Made by a program: the position numbers and the translations under genes. From Pararge aegeria (lineage: Eukaryota; Arthropoda; Insecta; Lepidoptera; Nymphalidae), in NCBI RefSeq assembly GCF_905163445.1, contig NC_053187.1:7192001-7256000 (forward strand): 64,000 nucleotides of DNA, in the 5' to 3' direction. Of the stretch, positions 36,041 through 48,221 are shown piece after piece (position 1 is the stretch's first letter; each line of letters opens with the position of its first letter). The notes under the pieces were generated by a model, which saw nothing but the letters and a program-made list of their open reading frames with translations, did not search any database and had not been told where the DNA came from.

Positions 36041-36142
36041 CTTAAAATAGACTTTTTAATAATTACCCTTAAGTTAGTTTCAATTAACGCGTTAATCTCA
36101 GAAACAACGCTGGGATTACACCGATCTTGTATTTAATAGGCC

Positions 36143-36410
36143 AGCCAATTGACGCAGTGGGCAGCGACCCTGCTTTCTGACTCCAAGGCCGTGGGTTCGA
36201 TTCCCACAACTGGAAAATGTTTGTGTGATGAACATGAATGTTTTTCAGTGTCTGTCTTTGTCTCTGTCTTTTCAATGTTTATATGTATATTATAAGTATT
36301 TATGTATATTATTCATAAAATATTCATCAATTATCTTAGTACCCATAACACAAGCTACGCTTACTTTGGGACTAGACGGCGGTGTGTGTATTGTCGTAGT
36401 ATATTTATTA
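36143..36410 (+). repeat. SINE family A, near complete
   Basis: Head GGCCAGCCAATTGACGCAGT, 'gggcagcgaccctgctttct', box B GTGGGTTCGATTCCCAC, full body and 'gtagtatatttattaa' tail. It has a small CT-rich insertion near 36250. Confidence 0.8.
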
Positions 36411-37212
36411 ATTTAATTCATTAAAGGCTACATACGCCCTTAGGTGTATTATATAGATTAGAAACATTAAACACAAACCAAAAGAAGTTAGATGATGAAA
36501 AATCATTCCATACTCAATTTACTAAAATTCAATGTTCCTAATAGATAAAAATATAAGTTTGAAATACAATTGCAGCAAAGATATTGTTTTTTGCGAAATC
36601 CTTTTATTTCCTACGATCACCTATTTAATTATATTTTTAATGGTTTTCCCGTTTTTTACGTAGTATTCAATAAAGTGTGTAAATGTGTACATACTCAAAG
36701 GTAGTCACATGCTTAACAAGTTTCCACTTCCTTCTTCATAATATTCTCAGAACTTCAATTAAAATATAGAAATTCCTAAATAAACGTACGTACAACGCAT
36801 CACTTGCATCACTCGTACGTACGTTCCATAATAAACGTACACTTAACAAAGAATAATATTTAAGTTCATAGCAATACAAATGAACGATCACATTTTTTTT
36901 AATTTCCCCTTTTGTTACATATTTGTAACGTGCCAAGAACAATTGAGTCTAAACACAATTCATTTGACAGGAATGACGTAGGTATTGTTTGTTTAAATGT
37001 TCATACATTCTTTGCATGTGTGAACTCTAATAAAAATATGTTCCTCATTCTTGCAAATGATACAAGTCGACAAATAAAATAATTGTTACTCTACGTTAAC
37101 ATGTATTGACCCAGTAATGTGGAGCAGAATCACAGTTCACAGAGAATTATTGTTAGGTAACAATACTTTTTTTCGATGTTTGTAATACGAGAACGGTTAA
37201 GACAAAGCGCAG

Positions 37213-37320
37213 TGACCTTGTGACCGCGTGGATGTACCCATTAAGATGTTTCGGCGCCCCACCTGACCTGCCATGATGATTCTTATAAAACCCACGAATA
37301 CTTATCAAAGGCATGTCAGT
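37213..37320 (+). promoter_or_regulatory. Promoter of gene 7
   Basis: TGACCTTG (37213-37220, an FTZ-F1-type half-site read on the minus strand), CCCCACCT (37257-37264), TATAAAA (37284-37290) and TCAGT (37316-37320). Order and spacing mirror gene 2. Confidence 0.6.
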
Positions 37321-37345
37321 CACAGAGTACTATCCAAATACCAAA

Positions 37346-39873
37346 ATGTTCTCTAAAGTAAGTATCTGTATAATTTTTAATTAATGAATCACTTATATCA
37401 TCTTATTAAATATGATACTCTTCTTTCAGATTCTTGTTTTAGCTGCAGCTTTAGCAGTAGCTCAAACTGGTAACCTGGGTCACGGATCTCAATACAACGC
37501 TTTGAATCAAGGATCACTTTACGGTGCCCCATTAGGCCATGGAGCTGCTTTGGGTGCATCGGCTCACGGTGCCTCTTTAGGGCTGAACGCTGGACTTGCA
37601 AGTGCTGACCCATGGGCTTCTCCACTCGGCTACAACGCAGGCCTTGGTGCAGCCGCACCTCTCGCTCATGCTGGTGCCCTCGGCTACGGCGGGCCTCTCG
37701 CCCATGGAGGACTTGCATCACCCCTTGGCCACGGCGCTCCTCTAGCTAACGCAGGATTGTCTCATGCACGTGGTCCTCTCGTGCATGCAACATCCACCGC
37801 TAACGTACACTCCTTACATTATGCTTCTTCTCCCCTTGGTGGCATTGGAGGGAACGCCGGCCATTACGCAGCTAGACCACTTGCAGGAGGTTACGCTGGC
37901 CCTCTTGCAGGAGGCTATGCCAGTCCACTAGCCGGAGGCTACGCTGGTCACCTTGCAGGACACGGCGGCTCACTTATAGGAGGCTATGCTAGCCCACTTG
38001 CAGGAGGTTATGCCAGTCCTTTAGCCGGAGGTTATGCCAGTCCACTAGCAGGAGCCTACGCTGGTCCACATGGAGCAGGATATGCCGGTCTGAATGCAGG
38101 AGGATATGCTGGTCATGCTGGTGGTTATGCCGGTGGTTATGCCGGTGGTTACGCTGGTCAATACGGTGCTGCTAAAGATTACTATGTAAGTAAAGGTTTA
38201 GTGATTCAATAATTATCATCACGCTACAATTAAACGTATGACTTAACTAATATTTACGCCTTTCGCTATTCTAAGCCATCTCAGCTGGGCTTTGTCTGTA
38301 AATCATATATAATTCTCATAAAAAGATTTTATTACAAGAAAATTAAATATGGTTTGTCGATGTATAAAATTACATTGTATACTTTTCTTTCAGTCCTACC
38401 CCAAGTACAAATACTCTTACTCCGTGGAGGACCCTCACACCGGTGACAACAAGGCACAGCACGAAAGCCGTGATGGGGATGTCGTGAAGGGCGAATACTC
38501 CCTGGTGAACCCAGATGGCACTTACAGGAAAGTGTCCTACTCCGCCGACGACCAAAATGGGTAAAACGATTTCAATTTTCCTTTAATCAAGAACAAGTAT
38601 TTCGTAGAGTAAATTTTTCATTTTCTTTAACACCAAGCCATATGTGATACGTCATAAGCACGTTTTAATCACACCCCCCTAAATCAACATTACCAAAAAG
38701 ATGAGACTGCCTGAGATAAATCGCTATAACTTTCCCACAATTGCGTAAAAAATGCGTAAAAACTAAAAAACGCACAGTTCAGATGACTCGGAGGTATTTG
38801 GAATTGCTTTCTCGGGAAGCTTCTCATATACGTAACAGACGCGTAACATGACGTCGCTTATAAAATCACATGGCAGTAAAACCGGTAAGCTTGCGTTCCG
38901 GTATCATATGAATAATGACCTCAATCGACCTCTGTGCTTAACTCAGTGCATATCGGTGAACAGGTATCTGTAGCAAACCAGTTGTAGAACAAGTTTTGAT
39001 ATCTTGATGATTTATTAAATGTAAACAAACAAATCTCAAGTGGAGTCTATTTATAGCGAACACACGAAGGTTTAAAATTTTATCAATGGGTTATTTATAA
39101 AGCTTGACGTAATAAATCCAAGCTACAGCCCTGCTATAACTGTTAATCGTTGAACTCTTAACCGCACACTAAATATTTTTTGTGACGTTCATTTTTACTT
39201 TTTTTTTAAAGCTTACCAATTACCATCCCGATGGCATGAATTAATCACCTCTGAATAGTAAGTGGTAAGCCCTCATAAAAAAGCGACACTTCGCAGGGCA
39301 TGCAATGAACATGCCGCCCTGTGTCCGTCTACCCGAGACCTAGGTGTTAGGCCTCATGTGCACCTCAATTACACCGGCAACCAAACCCTTCAGACCGAAT
39401 CATAGCCTTATAACAATGCTGCTTAGCGGCAGAAATGAGAATGATCGCAGTAGTTCCCCGGATGATCGTTATGCAAAGTACAATTTATACAGCCAAGAGC
39501 ATGTCAGGTTGTGAAATGGAATCGGAATGGTTAATTATGTTTAAAAGTATTAACGAAATTATAGAATCAAACTGAATTTTCTAAAACCAAACTGAATTAT
39601 CTAACCAAAGTCAGCGTTTATAAGGTAAACTTAATTTTGAGCAGACAGCTCTAAATATATAGTAATAAGACAAGAAAACCAAATAATGCCAATTTTTTTA
39701 TTTTTTTTATAACCGTATAAGTTACAAATTTGTTAGATCATCCCACCATACTTGAATTATTTTAATATTAATTTAATTTGTAACTAATCATGTAATTCTT
39801 TTTCAGTTTCAACGCGGTTGTACAAAACTCCGGACCAAACCATCACGTCTACTCTGCTCAATACCACCATTAA
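37346..39873 (+). CDS. Glycine-rich RR-2 cuticular protein (gene 7)
   Basis: Secreted chitin-binding cuticle protein, 333 residues, more than twice its neighbours. Exons: 37346-37357 (MFSK), 37430-38185, 38394-38560, 39807-39873; phases 0, 0, 2. Intron 1 is only 72 nt. The signal peptide is ILVLAAALAVAQT. Exon 2 codes a Gly/Ala/Tyr/His/Leu-rich region; from about residue 150 to 250 it is built from GGYASPLA / GGYAGPLA units followed by GGYAGGYAGGYAG. The SSQSIVRHD motif of the smaller paralogues is absent. The RR-2 domain (about residues 258-317) is of another subtype: YPKYKYSYSVEDPHTGDNKA, DGDVVKGEYSLVNPDGTYRK, YSADDQNG, FNAVVQNSGP; the end is SAQYHH. Gly/Tyr repeats are typical of stiff or cross-linked cuticle. 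A large antisense open frame through exon 2 is a by-product of the repeats. Intron 3 holds a family C repeat. Confidence 0.92.
39200..39480 (+). repeat. Dispersed repeat family C in gene 7 intron 3
   Basis: Includes 'cgccctgtgtccgtctaccc', 'aggtgttaggcctcatgtgc' and 'acaatgctgcttagcggcag' blocks. Confidence 0.65.
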
Positions 39874-39932
39874 GCTGACCAAAGAAGTTCGTTCCATTCC
39901 TTCGCTGTGATCAAATGATACTCAATTATCTT

Positions 39933-39938
39933 AATAAA
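39933..39938 (+). terminator. Poly(A) signal of gene 7
   Basis: AATAAA 60 nt after the stop. Confidence 0.6.
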
Positions 39939-41389
39939 TAAGTTTTGAAAATACATTCTATGTTTTTTTTTAATTACATCCCGTTTTATTCAAATTAATG
40001 AATTTGTAAACCTAAACATTAAAACAAGAGTTGATGTGTAAACAACAATGAGCTCATAAAAATAAATTGTTTTAGTTGTTTTCGCATTCCCACAGTAATT
40101 GTTCTGTAGGTCATTTCGACATATCAATTAGATAGCTGATGATAGCTACCTTCATTTGGGTTTCAATAGACATGTCTTTGAGATTATGTCTGTATAATAT
40201 GGCTGGCTACCTCTACAACATCAATTGAGAATTCTAATCAACTGTTAATGTACCTTTATATTTATTTATATTTTAAAATAACTGACACTAATCACTAATT
40301 GATACCGCTAATAAAAATAATACTAAAAATACAATAATAGGGATGAAAAACGTACAATATAATTATTACTATACTTGAATAAAATTTGGGAATTTAGTTG
40401 GTTTATGAGAAATATAATTATACAAAACCAATGTAAGAGATATTATTATAATAGTTTTACAAATAATTTTAAATGCATGACGTGTGTCCAGCAATCCAGT
40501 GCTAGGCAATAGAGGAATAGATAGTTTCAACACTCAAGGATGTAGGCTGATTTAATGCGGGTTGGAAGGCTATTATCACATGATCTCACTGGCACTCGGA
40601 TGAACTAAAAAAAATTCTAACTCCGGGCTTGCGATAAGAGTTTCTGCAAAATAAATCACAAAATTTTGACACAAGACGAGAATACAATCCATAGTACCTC
40701 ATGGTTCGTAGAAGAACATGCTAATCCACACAAACGAGGCAATTGGGATTAAAACAGAGCAATATGTCTAGTAAAAAACTTGCATAGTACAGCCAAAAGA
40801 TTACAAGTTACGCCTTGCATGATAGAGCCATAAAAAGTCCAAACTAAAATAATTCAAAATTAAACCAGTTTATTGTCCTCATAAAACAGACAAGTATCTT
40901 TATGAATGCAAGGTCGTGTTGTTCAACGCATGTAATAAAGCGTTCGAAAGTTCTTTCTTAATATTAATAACATAACTCGCTACTTAGTGACAGGTCCTGA
41001 TAACCTTAAATTGTTTGTCTCAAACAATTATATTAAGAAACGTTCAGCCATAAAAAAATTGTATGCAGGTACGCACGCAGTCCAAAACTATTCCACATTA
41101 CGAAAGTCAATTTAATTGATAATCTTAAACAAGCACTGACGAAAACATTCTAGGCTGCTATTTACATCGGAAACTATGTTGCACATAAACTTGATTCTAG
41201 CTCGACTCAACCATGTGGTATTGAAGTAGTTTTGCTTTTAATGCAATGGAATAATTACCATCCTGTCGATAGATATTAAAATATCAGATTACTAATCATA
41301 ATTTCATATTTTAAACGAGCTATTTTATTAGGCAGCTGATTTAATCAATAATTAGGCTGTACCACTTTTAACAGAGACTTGAAATGTTT

Positions 41390-41675
41390 TTTTTTCACTA
41401 GAAGTAAACCTGCACTCTTACCGGATGGTAAGTGCGAAGCTAAAAAGGTTGCAGGCCGGCCTGTTAGAGGTATGGCATTTGTAACTTATAACACTCATCG
41501 GTTTCTACGCAATACTGGAAAGGAAAATCGCTTGGCGGCACGGCATTGCTTCGTCGGTAGTGTGTTAGGAGGCTTCAGCCACGGCCGAAGCAGAGAAAAA
41601 TTTATTTTCGATCCGGGATCGAATCCCGGACCTCCACACAACCAGGCGTTCACTAGCCGCAACCAGAGAGGTTGC
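41390..41675 (-). repeat. SINE family B
   Basis: Reverse copy. It includes 'cttaccggatggtaagtgcg', 'ttagaggtatggc', 'cttggcggcacgg', 'aggcttcagccacggccgaa' and box B read as GGGATCGAATCCCGGACCTC. The open frame through it is not a gene. Confidence 0.75.
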
Positions 41676-41744
41676 TAAAATGTGCTTTTTACTTTAATAT
41701 CTTTATTGCCGCTATTACGTAAAATCAATTACTGACAGAAACTA

Positions 41745-41820
41745 CGTCGATCGTCTAGTGGTAAATTTGTTCGCTGCAGATCTCGAGGTACTGGGTATGA
41801 TTTCCCGGTTCAGGCAAATG
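41745..41820 (+). repeat. tRNA-like sequence (SINE head or tRNA relic)
   Basis: 'gatcgtctagtggtaaat' resembles box A and 'ggtatgatttcccggttcag' a decayed box B. The acceptor stem does not pair well, so a working tRNA is unlikely. Confidence 0.35.
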
Positions 41821-42279
41821 AATAGTAAGCTGAAGAAAAAGAAGAAATAATTTATTGTAAACAAAACATAAAATGTAAGCATTCAAAGGCGGCCTTATTG
41901 CTGCAGGCAATCTCTTACAGGCAACCTTTGTATGACGAAACCTACGGAAAAGTAAGTGGGGCAGCGCTATAAGCGTACTAATGAAAACATAAACATAGTA
42001 TTGGGTTTTTCTATCAAAAAAATCTTAGTACCAGCCCAGCGTTTCTGAATTGGTGGTGATAGCACGTTAGTTGTTCAGTTGTCAGTCCTGCGCCTGTTAT
42101 TTTCCCGTTGTGATCTGCCTTCCAATCGGAGTATGAGAGTGAGGGAATAGAGAGTGCACCAGGTTTTGCGCACACACTTTGGAAAGTCTCTCTGGAGATT
42201 GACAACAATAGCCGAAATCGGTCAGGGGAAAGGTAAAACCAAATCAATAACTAAAACATTAAATATTCGAATCAAAAAT

Positions 42280-42312
42280 CCCAATCCCTACTTCCCTATC
42301 CCTATCCCTACT
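42280..42312 (+). repeat. CCCTAT-type tandem repeat before a Helitron
   Basis: Short CCCTAT / CCCTACTT units directly abut the Helitron 5' end at 42313. The same arrangement is seen at 46139-46181. Confidence 0.7.
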
Positions 42313-42750
42313 TCCCTACTAATATTATAAATGTAAATTTAAGTTTGTTTGTTACGCTTTCACGCAAAAACTACTCAACCGATCCTTATGAAACTTTGTA
42401 CACATATTCTTGGAAGTGTTAGAAGTACTATAGGGTACTTTTTATTCGACATTAAGCTCGGTTCTTTTGGGAGAGGGGATGAAAGTGTTTGACGACTTTA
42501 CACCATAACTCAGACAAATTATAACCGATTTAAATAATTATTTTTGAACTATAGAGGTTATAATATGTGTTTAATTTTGCCAAAACTTTGTGCAGATCTA
42601 ATAAATGTAGTTGGAGATAGAGGACATAACTCCTCAGCGGACAACAGCAAACCCATTTAAGGTTTAGGCGATACTGAATACTTGAATGCCAATTGAATGC
42701 CACATCAAAAAACAAAATCAAACGCAGACGAAGTCGCGGGCAACAGCTAG
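42313..42750 (+). mobile_element. Non-autonomous Helitron (LEP1-like), forward
   Basis: Begins TCCCTACTAATATTATAAAT and ends GAAGTCGCGGGCAACAGCTAG without its first base. No terminal inverted repeats, no transposase or helicase ORF. The interior blocks match the other three copies. Confidence 0.8.
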
Positions 42751-43047
42751 TATAAATATACATAATCTTACACTCGGTGACAAAAAAGCAAGGCGTGAAT
42801 AAATTAATATCGAGGAATATCTTAAATTTCTCTCCATCTATTTACGCCCATGCTCTATAGATAACCGACCAGTTCTACCGACTTTGTGTCATAATCGTTG
42901 TTTCGCTGCCGCATTTCTACCACTGACCCAGTGTAGTGACACTTGACAGGATTAAATGCTGCTGCTATAAGTAAGTGCCACCTTAAAGTGGGTCTTTAAC
43001 GTTATGTATAACAGAAGGGCCAGTACTAGAGGAATTATAGTGCTTTT

Positions 43048-43235
43048 CTTAAATATAGTTCAACGGGTACATACCACGATAATATTTTGGATTTGTCGAT
43101 ATTTCGACCCACGGGACGACGGGACTGAGATCCGGACGGGAGTCCCGTCGTGACCACAATGCATGCTGCACTGTGTCGAAATATCGACAAATCCAAAATA
43201 CTATCGTGGTATGTACCCGTTGAACTATATTTAAG
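43048..43235. mobile_element. Fold-back element (family 1), 61-bp arms
   Basis: Arms 43048-43108 and 43175-43235 are inverted copies with a single mismatch. Inside is a second hairpin with 11-bp arms (ACGACGGGACT ... AGTCCCGTCGT). No ORF. A second copy lies 4.1 kb away at 47191-47340, and matching sequence continues past the right arm in both. Confidence 0.8.
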
Positions 43236-43340
43236 AAATGTTAATTAACCACGAAAATCTTAGTTTAAAATCTTTAATTATAGTGCTGTACAGAATGCTA
43301 AAATTCAAGCAGAGGATCTTTTCCAAACCTTTTTCCTAAC

Positions 43341-43670
43341 GACCTCCCTCGCGCAGTGGTGAGTGCAGTGGTCTTAATTGAGAGATCCCGGGTTTGATAC
43401 CTGGATATTTCTTATTACTGAATATCCATTGGTCTGGTCTAATGAGAGGCTTCGGCCGTTACTTGTTACCATCCTACCGACAAAGACGTGCTGCCAGACT
43501 ATTTAGCGTTCCGAAAGATGATGTATAAACCATAGGCCTCTATGGGCATGGGTTTAATATGACTATAATACTTCAGGTTTAAGGTACGGTAACAGGTTCA
43601 CCCGTTACTGCACAATCACTTACCAGGTGAGATTGCAGATAAGGGCTAACTCGTAGTGGAATCCAAGAAA
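43341..43670 (+). repeat. SINE family B, near full length
   Basis: Head GACCTCCCTCGCGCAGTGG (box A), box B GGGTTTGATACCTGG, 'ggtctggtctaatgagaggc', 'accaggtgagattgcagat' and the end 'ctaactcgtagtggaa'. Confidence 0.8.
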
Positions 43671-46138
43671 AATTGTAAAACATGGCTGGCACTTTAGTTC
43701 TACGCACGTAATTAGGAAGTCAATTCATTTTTCGATTTGTGCCTAAAAATTCAATCATTTCCAGGCTAGAAAAATTAGATTCAAGTCATTATTACGTATA
43801 CTTAACTCACCACCAAATTACAAATGACGTTTAGGCGCCCTTGATAATAATAAATGCGAATGTCTGACATTGTAGTAGCCCATGGTCAAAGTTAACGGTG
43901 ATTGACCTCTGAACCAAAGTCTGTAGTTATTCTTTCAACCAATTCTATTCCACATAAATTCTTGTCGGCCAGTTTTTGCGAGGAGTCGTTTACACGAAAC
44001 ATTTACGATGTCATTGGAGCTTCGGAGATAAAAATATATATATATTTTTTTAAGAATAGTTTAGTTTTTCAAGCAATTTCTAGGTAAAAACCCTTTGCAT
44101 TAAAATACTCATCAGTCCTTAGTCTAAAATGTAATTTTATTAAAGTCTCACGTGCGTGGAACTTTATGAAAAGACGCACTTAAATGATTTCTAATTTTTC
44201 GGAACTAAGTTATGTATTGGGTTTACCTTTCTTATCGTAAAATATAATAGCTTGTATGTGCATCCATATCCATATCCACTTTGCGTGGCCAGGTGCAAAA
44301 AGCTACTTTCTTTAAGGCATGCCTTGAAAAGAGGTTAAGGTAATGATGTTTATTAATCCAGCCGTAAACCCTAGGCATTGATTTGGCTGCCGTTATAAAC
44401 TCTAGACACATGCCAACCACAACCTTTTAACATTAAACTCGCTAAATAACTCAGATCCTCTAAACTGAGAGACTCCTTAAAGCGCTAGAAAATAGCCGTA
44501 TTCACAAGACGAGTGCGTACCTAAAAGACGTTGAAATACAAGATCAGTAAATATGCAAATCATACAAATTCCATGTCTTTTTGAAATAAAAAAAAATATC
44601 TGTTTATTACTTATATTTTGATAATTTAGTTACACATACTTCCTGGAACTAAAAACTCAGATAATCATCTCGATAATAATAATCTAGTGAAACAAGTGAT
44701 ATAATCGTGTACGCCCGGTGTAAACTGACTCTATGTTGCAGAAAGGGGTTTACCGCTTCCGTGACGATGAATGATATCGAATCACGTTCACGTCAGGCTT
44801 AATGAACTACCGGACCTGAGCGCTGACAGCCTTAACGATCGTTTTTGACAAATTCTCGCGAATAATCACTCGCTATTAAATCAATCAGATCGTGCGCGTT
44901 CCAGTCTCAGAGAATAATGTAATTACTTAATAATTCAAATGTCCGCAAATCATGAAACCTTTTAAAGGAAATAGGTAGAAGTTTTCCAATGTCATATTTT
45001 ACGTTGCTACGTAATAATGGCCTAGGTATTCGATTTTTTTGTTATTACTTATTCGTAATGCCACCACTACAAGGCACGGGGTTCCCACAGTGAGAAGGGG
45101 TTTATAAAACTTTAAATAAAGGTAATAGCGAATATAAAACCAAATATTGATACATACTCGTCCATCTATTATTATATATTTTGTGTTAAAACGATTTGAT
45201 CTCTGATCTTAGTTTAGTTTAGATTTCGTGATGATGATAGATGAAATTATTTTTTATCTTCAACGACAGGAGGGCTTTGCAAGCAAGAAGAATAAATGCC
45301 AACGAGCTGATTTTTTCACGTGCTTTGACCAAATGGTTCATCAGACGTAATTAGTAATTATTGTAGATTGTAGAAGTAATTTTGTAGAATAAACATTCTA
45401 CAAAATTACTGCGATATAGTCGATCTAAAAAAGACTCATAATCACTATACAACATTTTAATCGCAAATAGTTTCAAAATTAAAAAGTGCTGTTTAAATAC
45501 TATTAAACATAAAATGTTATTCCTAACCAAAAAGCAGTTTTACTATCAAGACAACACTCAACAAGAGTCTTTTGCACAAGGCATCACTAAGGTTAAGTTG
45601 TAAGTGTAAGTCTAAAATATAAAAACATTGCGTTATGTGAAACCGCGGGAACAGCTATCAAAAGATATATTTTAAAATAAAGATTTTAACTATGTCGTTG
45701 TTAAATTCACTTGAAAAGCTTAATTTATTGGCAGTACCTTAGAATAATGTTAATTTACACATTATTTATCTATTCACGAATAAGAGACTGTTAGCCCTAT
45801 CTCGTAACTTGAATCTACGAGCTAGAAAACCATTTGAAAGACCAGGCCTACGCAGCATGAGACCCATTTAATTATGTCCCAATAAACAATGTTCTTTATT
45901 CATCAATTGCTTGATTACTCAATTTATCTGCACCCGATCACATTACCAACATAGGTAGGTTTGGAAATCGAATATTGTGTCGGTTATGTTAATACTTGAC
46001 CGCTGTGTGGTCGATGTCATAGGGCATTTGATCGCACCATTTCGCAATTGCGTAGGATCTGTTATACTAAGCTCGGGCAAGAGATATATTTAAACACATG
46101 TATAGATTTTCAACTAGGTATGCTATTGTGAAATTTAT

Positions 46139-46181
46139 CCCTATCTCTATTCCTATCCCTATCCCTATCCCTACTTCCCTA
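46139..46181 (+). repeat. (CCCTAT)n tandem repeat
   Basis: About seven CCCTAT-like units run directly into the Helitron 5' terminus at 46182. Confidence 0.75.
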
Positions 46182-46599
46182 TCCCTAATAATATTATAAA
46201 TGTCAATGTAAGTTTGTTTGTTACGCTTTCACGCAAAAACTGGTTAACTAACTGATGAAACTTTGTACACATATTCTTGGAAGTGCTAAAAGTAATATAG
46301 GATACTTTTTATCCCAACATTAATCTCGGTTCCTTTGAGAGAGGGGATGAAAGTACTTGACGATTTTACACCATAACTCCGACAAATTACAACCGATTTA
46401 AATAATTATTTTTGTACTATGGAGGTAATAATATTTGTTTTTGGAGATAGAGAACAGAACTCCTTAGCGGACAGCAGAAAATCCCTCATTAAAGGCTTAG
46501 CGATACCGAATACTTTAATAATTTTTAGAACTGCAGCTAAATTTAATGCTACATGAAAAAACAAAACCAAACCCAGACGAAGTCGCGGGCAACAGCTAG
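46182..46599 (+). mobile_element. Non-autonomous Helitron (LEP1-like), forward
   Basis: Begins TCCCTAATAATATTATAAAT and ends GTCGCGGGCAACAGCTAG. The interior matches 42313-42750 with small deletions. Confidence 0.8.
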
Positions 46600-47035
46600 T
46601 ATCTAATAAAGTATGAAGTGCACAATTCTTTATTACAGTTTTTTGGAAATCCTGCAGAAGATTTCTTAATTTCCTAGATAAAAAGAATCCTATGTCCGCC
46701 TCGAGAATGCAATCTCCATCCTAAATTTAACAATCTTTAACTTAGATGAGAAGTGTTTTTAAAGCCACAGAAAATTTCCCTAGTTCTTTTCCAGAATAGT
46801 GTCCTTAATTCACGTCCGATACACTATACTATAACCTAATGGTAACAAACAGACAAACACGCTTTCGACAGTATCTGACTCATTGGTTTTGTTAGTTAGT
46901 TAACGACAACTGATCAGAAAACAAGATGTAAGGCGCTTTCTGTAATGAGTGAGTGAGTAAGAAGCTCTAAAGAATATCGGAAGAGCATGTTCAACTATTT
47001 TCTCACCGCACCAAAGACTTCCCTTACCGAACACA

Positions 47036-47130
47036 CTGCACTAGTAGAGAGCCGTAGCTTAACCGTGAAACCCTCAGGCCGCGATTGCCAGAGAATCGCA
47101 GGTTCAAATGCTGCCGGTTTCGAAATTATA
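47036..47130 (+). repeat. tRNA-like repeat fragment
   Basis: 'gccgtagcttaaccgtgaaa' and 'gcaggttcaaatgctgccgg' look like box A and box B of a tRNA-derived SINE. Only this copy was noticed. Confidence 0.4.
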
Positions 47131-47190
47131 CATGCATTAAAAAAAATTACAAAAATTCGATATTTCGGTAGGTAAGAACACTATTATAAA

Positions 47191-47340
47191 CGGTACATAC
47201 CACGATAATGTTTTGGATTTGTCGATATTTCGACCCAGTTGCATGAATCGTGGTCACGACGGGAGGCAGTCCCGTGGGTCGAAATATCGACAAATCCAAA
47301 ATATTATCGTGGTATGTACCCGTTGAACTATATTTAAGAA
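47191..47340. mobile_element. Fold-back element (family 1), second copy
   Basis: Left arm 47191-47237 and right arm 47275-47322 share the 'cataccacgataat' and 'ttggatttgtcgatatttcg' blocks with 43048-43235. The centre is shorter, and the outer part of the left arm is lost. Confidence 0.75.
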
Positions 47341-47439
47341 ATGTTGATTAACAACGAAAAACTTAGTTTAAAATCTTTAACACTATTATATATTTTCTTA
47401 AGTCTCTTATCTAGTAACTAAACCTTTTTTCCATTACTT

Positions 47440-47625
47440 AGAGACGTCTCCTCGAATGAAAGCCATTGAGAGATAAGCGCCCTCAAGGACGACCACAAAT
47501 GCGCTGGAAGGACGACGTGAAGAAGGTAGCCGGTTCGAAATGGATCCACACAGCTCAATGTCGCGAGAAGTGGAAGATGTCGAAGGAGGCCTACATCAAT
47601 TTGGTCGAAAAGGGTTGAAGAAGAA
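47440..47625 (+). mobile_element. RTE-type retrotransposon, 3' end relic
   Basis: A forward frame reads RPQGRPQMRWKDDVKKVAGS, then WIHTAQCREKWKMSKEAYIN and LVEKG before a stop and a GAAGAAGAAGA tail. This is the usual C-terminal end of RTE-clade proteins (GRPxxRWxDD, W..A..R..W...EAY). Confidence 0.75.
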
Positions 47626-47929
47626 GATTACTAAGAGACAATGTTGCTTTTTTTGTGATTTATTTTAAATCTATTCTGTAGCAAGTGATATTTTAATTGC
47701 TTAAATTAATAATGCAGATAAGTCTGAAAAGTAAGATGCCGTGCCGGGTCTCAGGTCGCCCCGCAAGGGAGTCCGAAGCCCTAGACCAAGCCCTAGCCCT
47801 AACGTTCATAAGGGCGTATTAAGTCTACATAAGATAATGATGATTCTGTATTTACAAACATAACCACTACATACAAACAAATAAACACATTAATTTTACC
47901 TCTCATACCAATGAACATCTTAATTGTCC

Positions 47930-48135
47930 ATACTCTTCGATAAGCAAGAGAATCTGTACGGTGTAATAGATAATTTCTTGGTGCTTCGATGTCGTAGAAA
48001 CGAGCGTATAGAGTACATTGAATCTGTTTGGTGCGGAGAATAAAGATTGAGGAAATTATAAATAACGCCGTACAGATTTTCCTGCTTTTCGCGGAGTATA
48101 GCAAATGAAGCTTATCATAACTCCTTGTATATCGC
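47930..48135. mobile_element. Palindromic fold-back element (family 2)
   Basis: Both arms are present but decayed: 'aagcaagagaatctgtacgg' on the left, 'gaggaaattataaataacgc' and 'cgcggagtatagcaaatgaa' on the right. It produces the 101-codon reverse-strand open frame here, which is not a gene. Confidence 0.65.
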
Positions 48136-48221
48136 GGAATTCTGAAAATGTAACGCCATCCAATACTCTAATATCACAAAAAAGAACAATGATATGATCC
48201 CCGTTATTATCTAGTTATTTT

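Larger units (their letters stand above)
32640..37212. other. Intergenic region, genes 6-7
   Basis: No host gene seen. It contains a GC-richer LINE-like relic ending in a strong hairpin (32960-33400), Helitron-like sequence (33430-33740), two SINE A copies (33985-34245, 36143-36410) and a family C repeat (35860-36040). The rest is AT-rich. Confidence 0.55.

Noticed and set aside
37398..37721. 107-codon reverse-strand open frame
   Set aside because: Antisense of gene 7 exon 2; it exists because the GC-rich repeats lack stops on the other strand.
41379..41678. 99-codon forward open frame
   Set aside because: Lies wholly in a reverse SINE B.
47799..48104. 101-codon reverse open frame
   Set aside because: Made by the arms of a family 2 fold-back element; no domain features.
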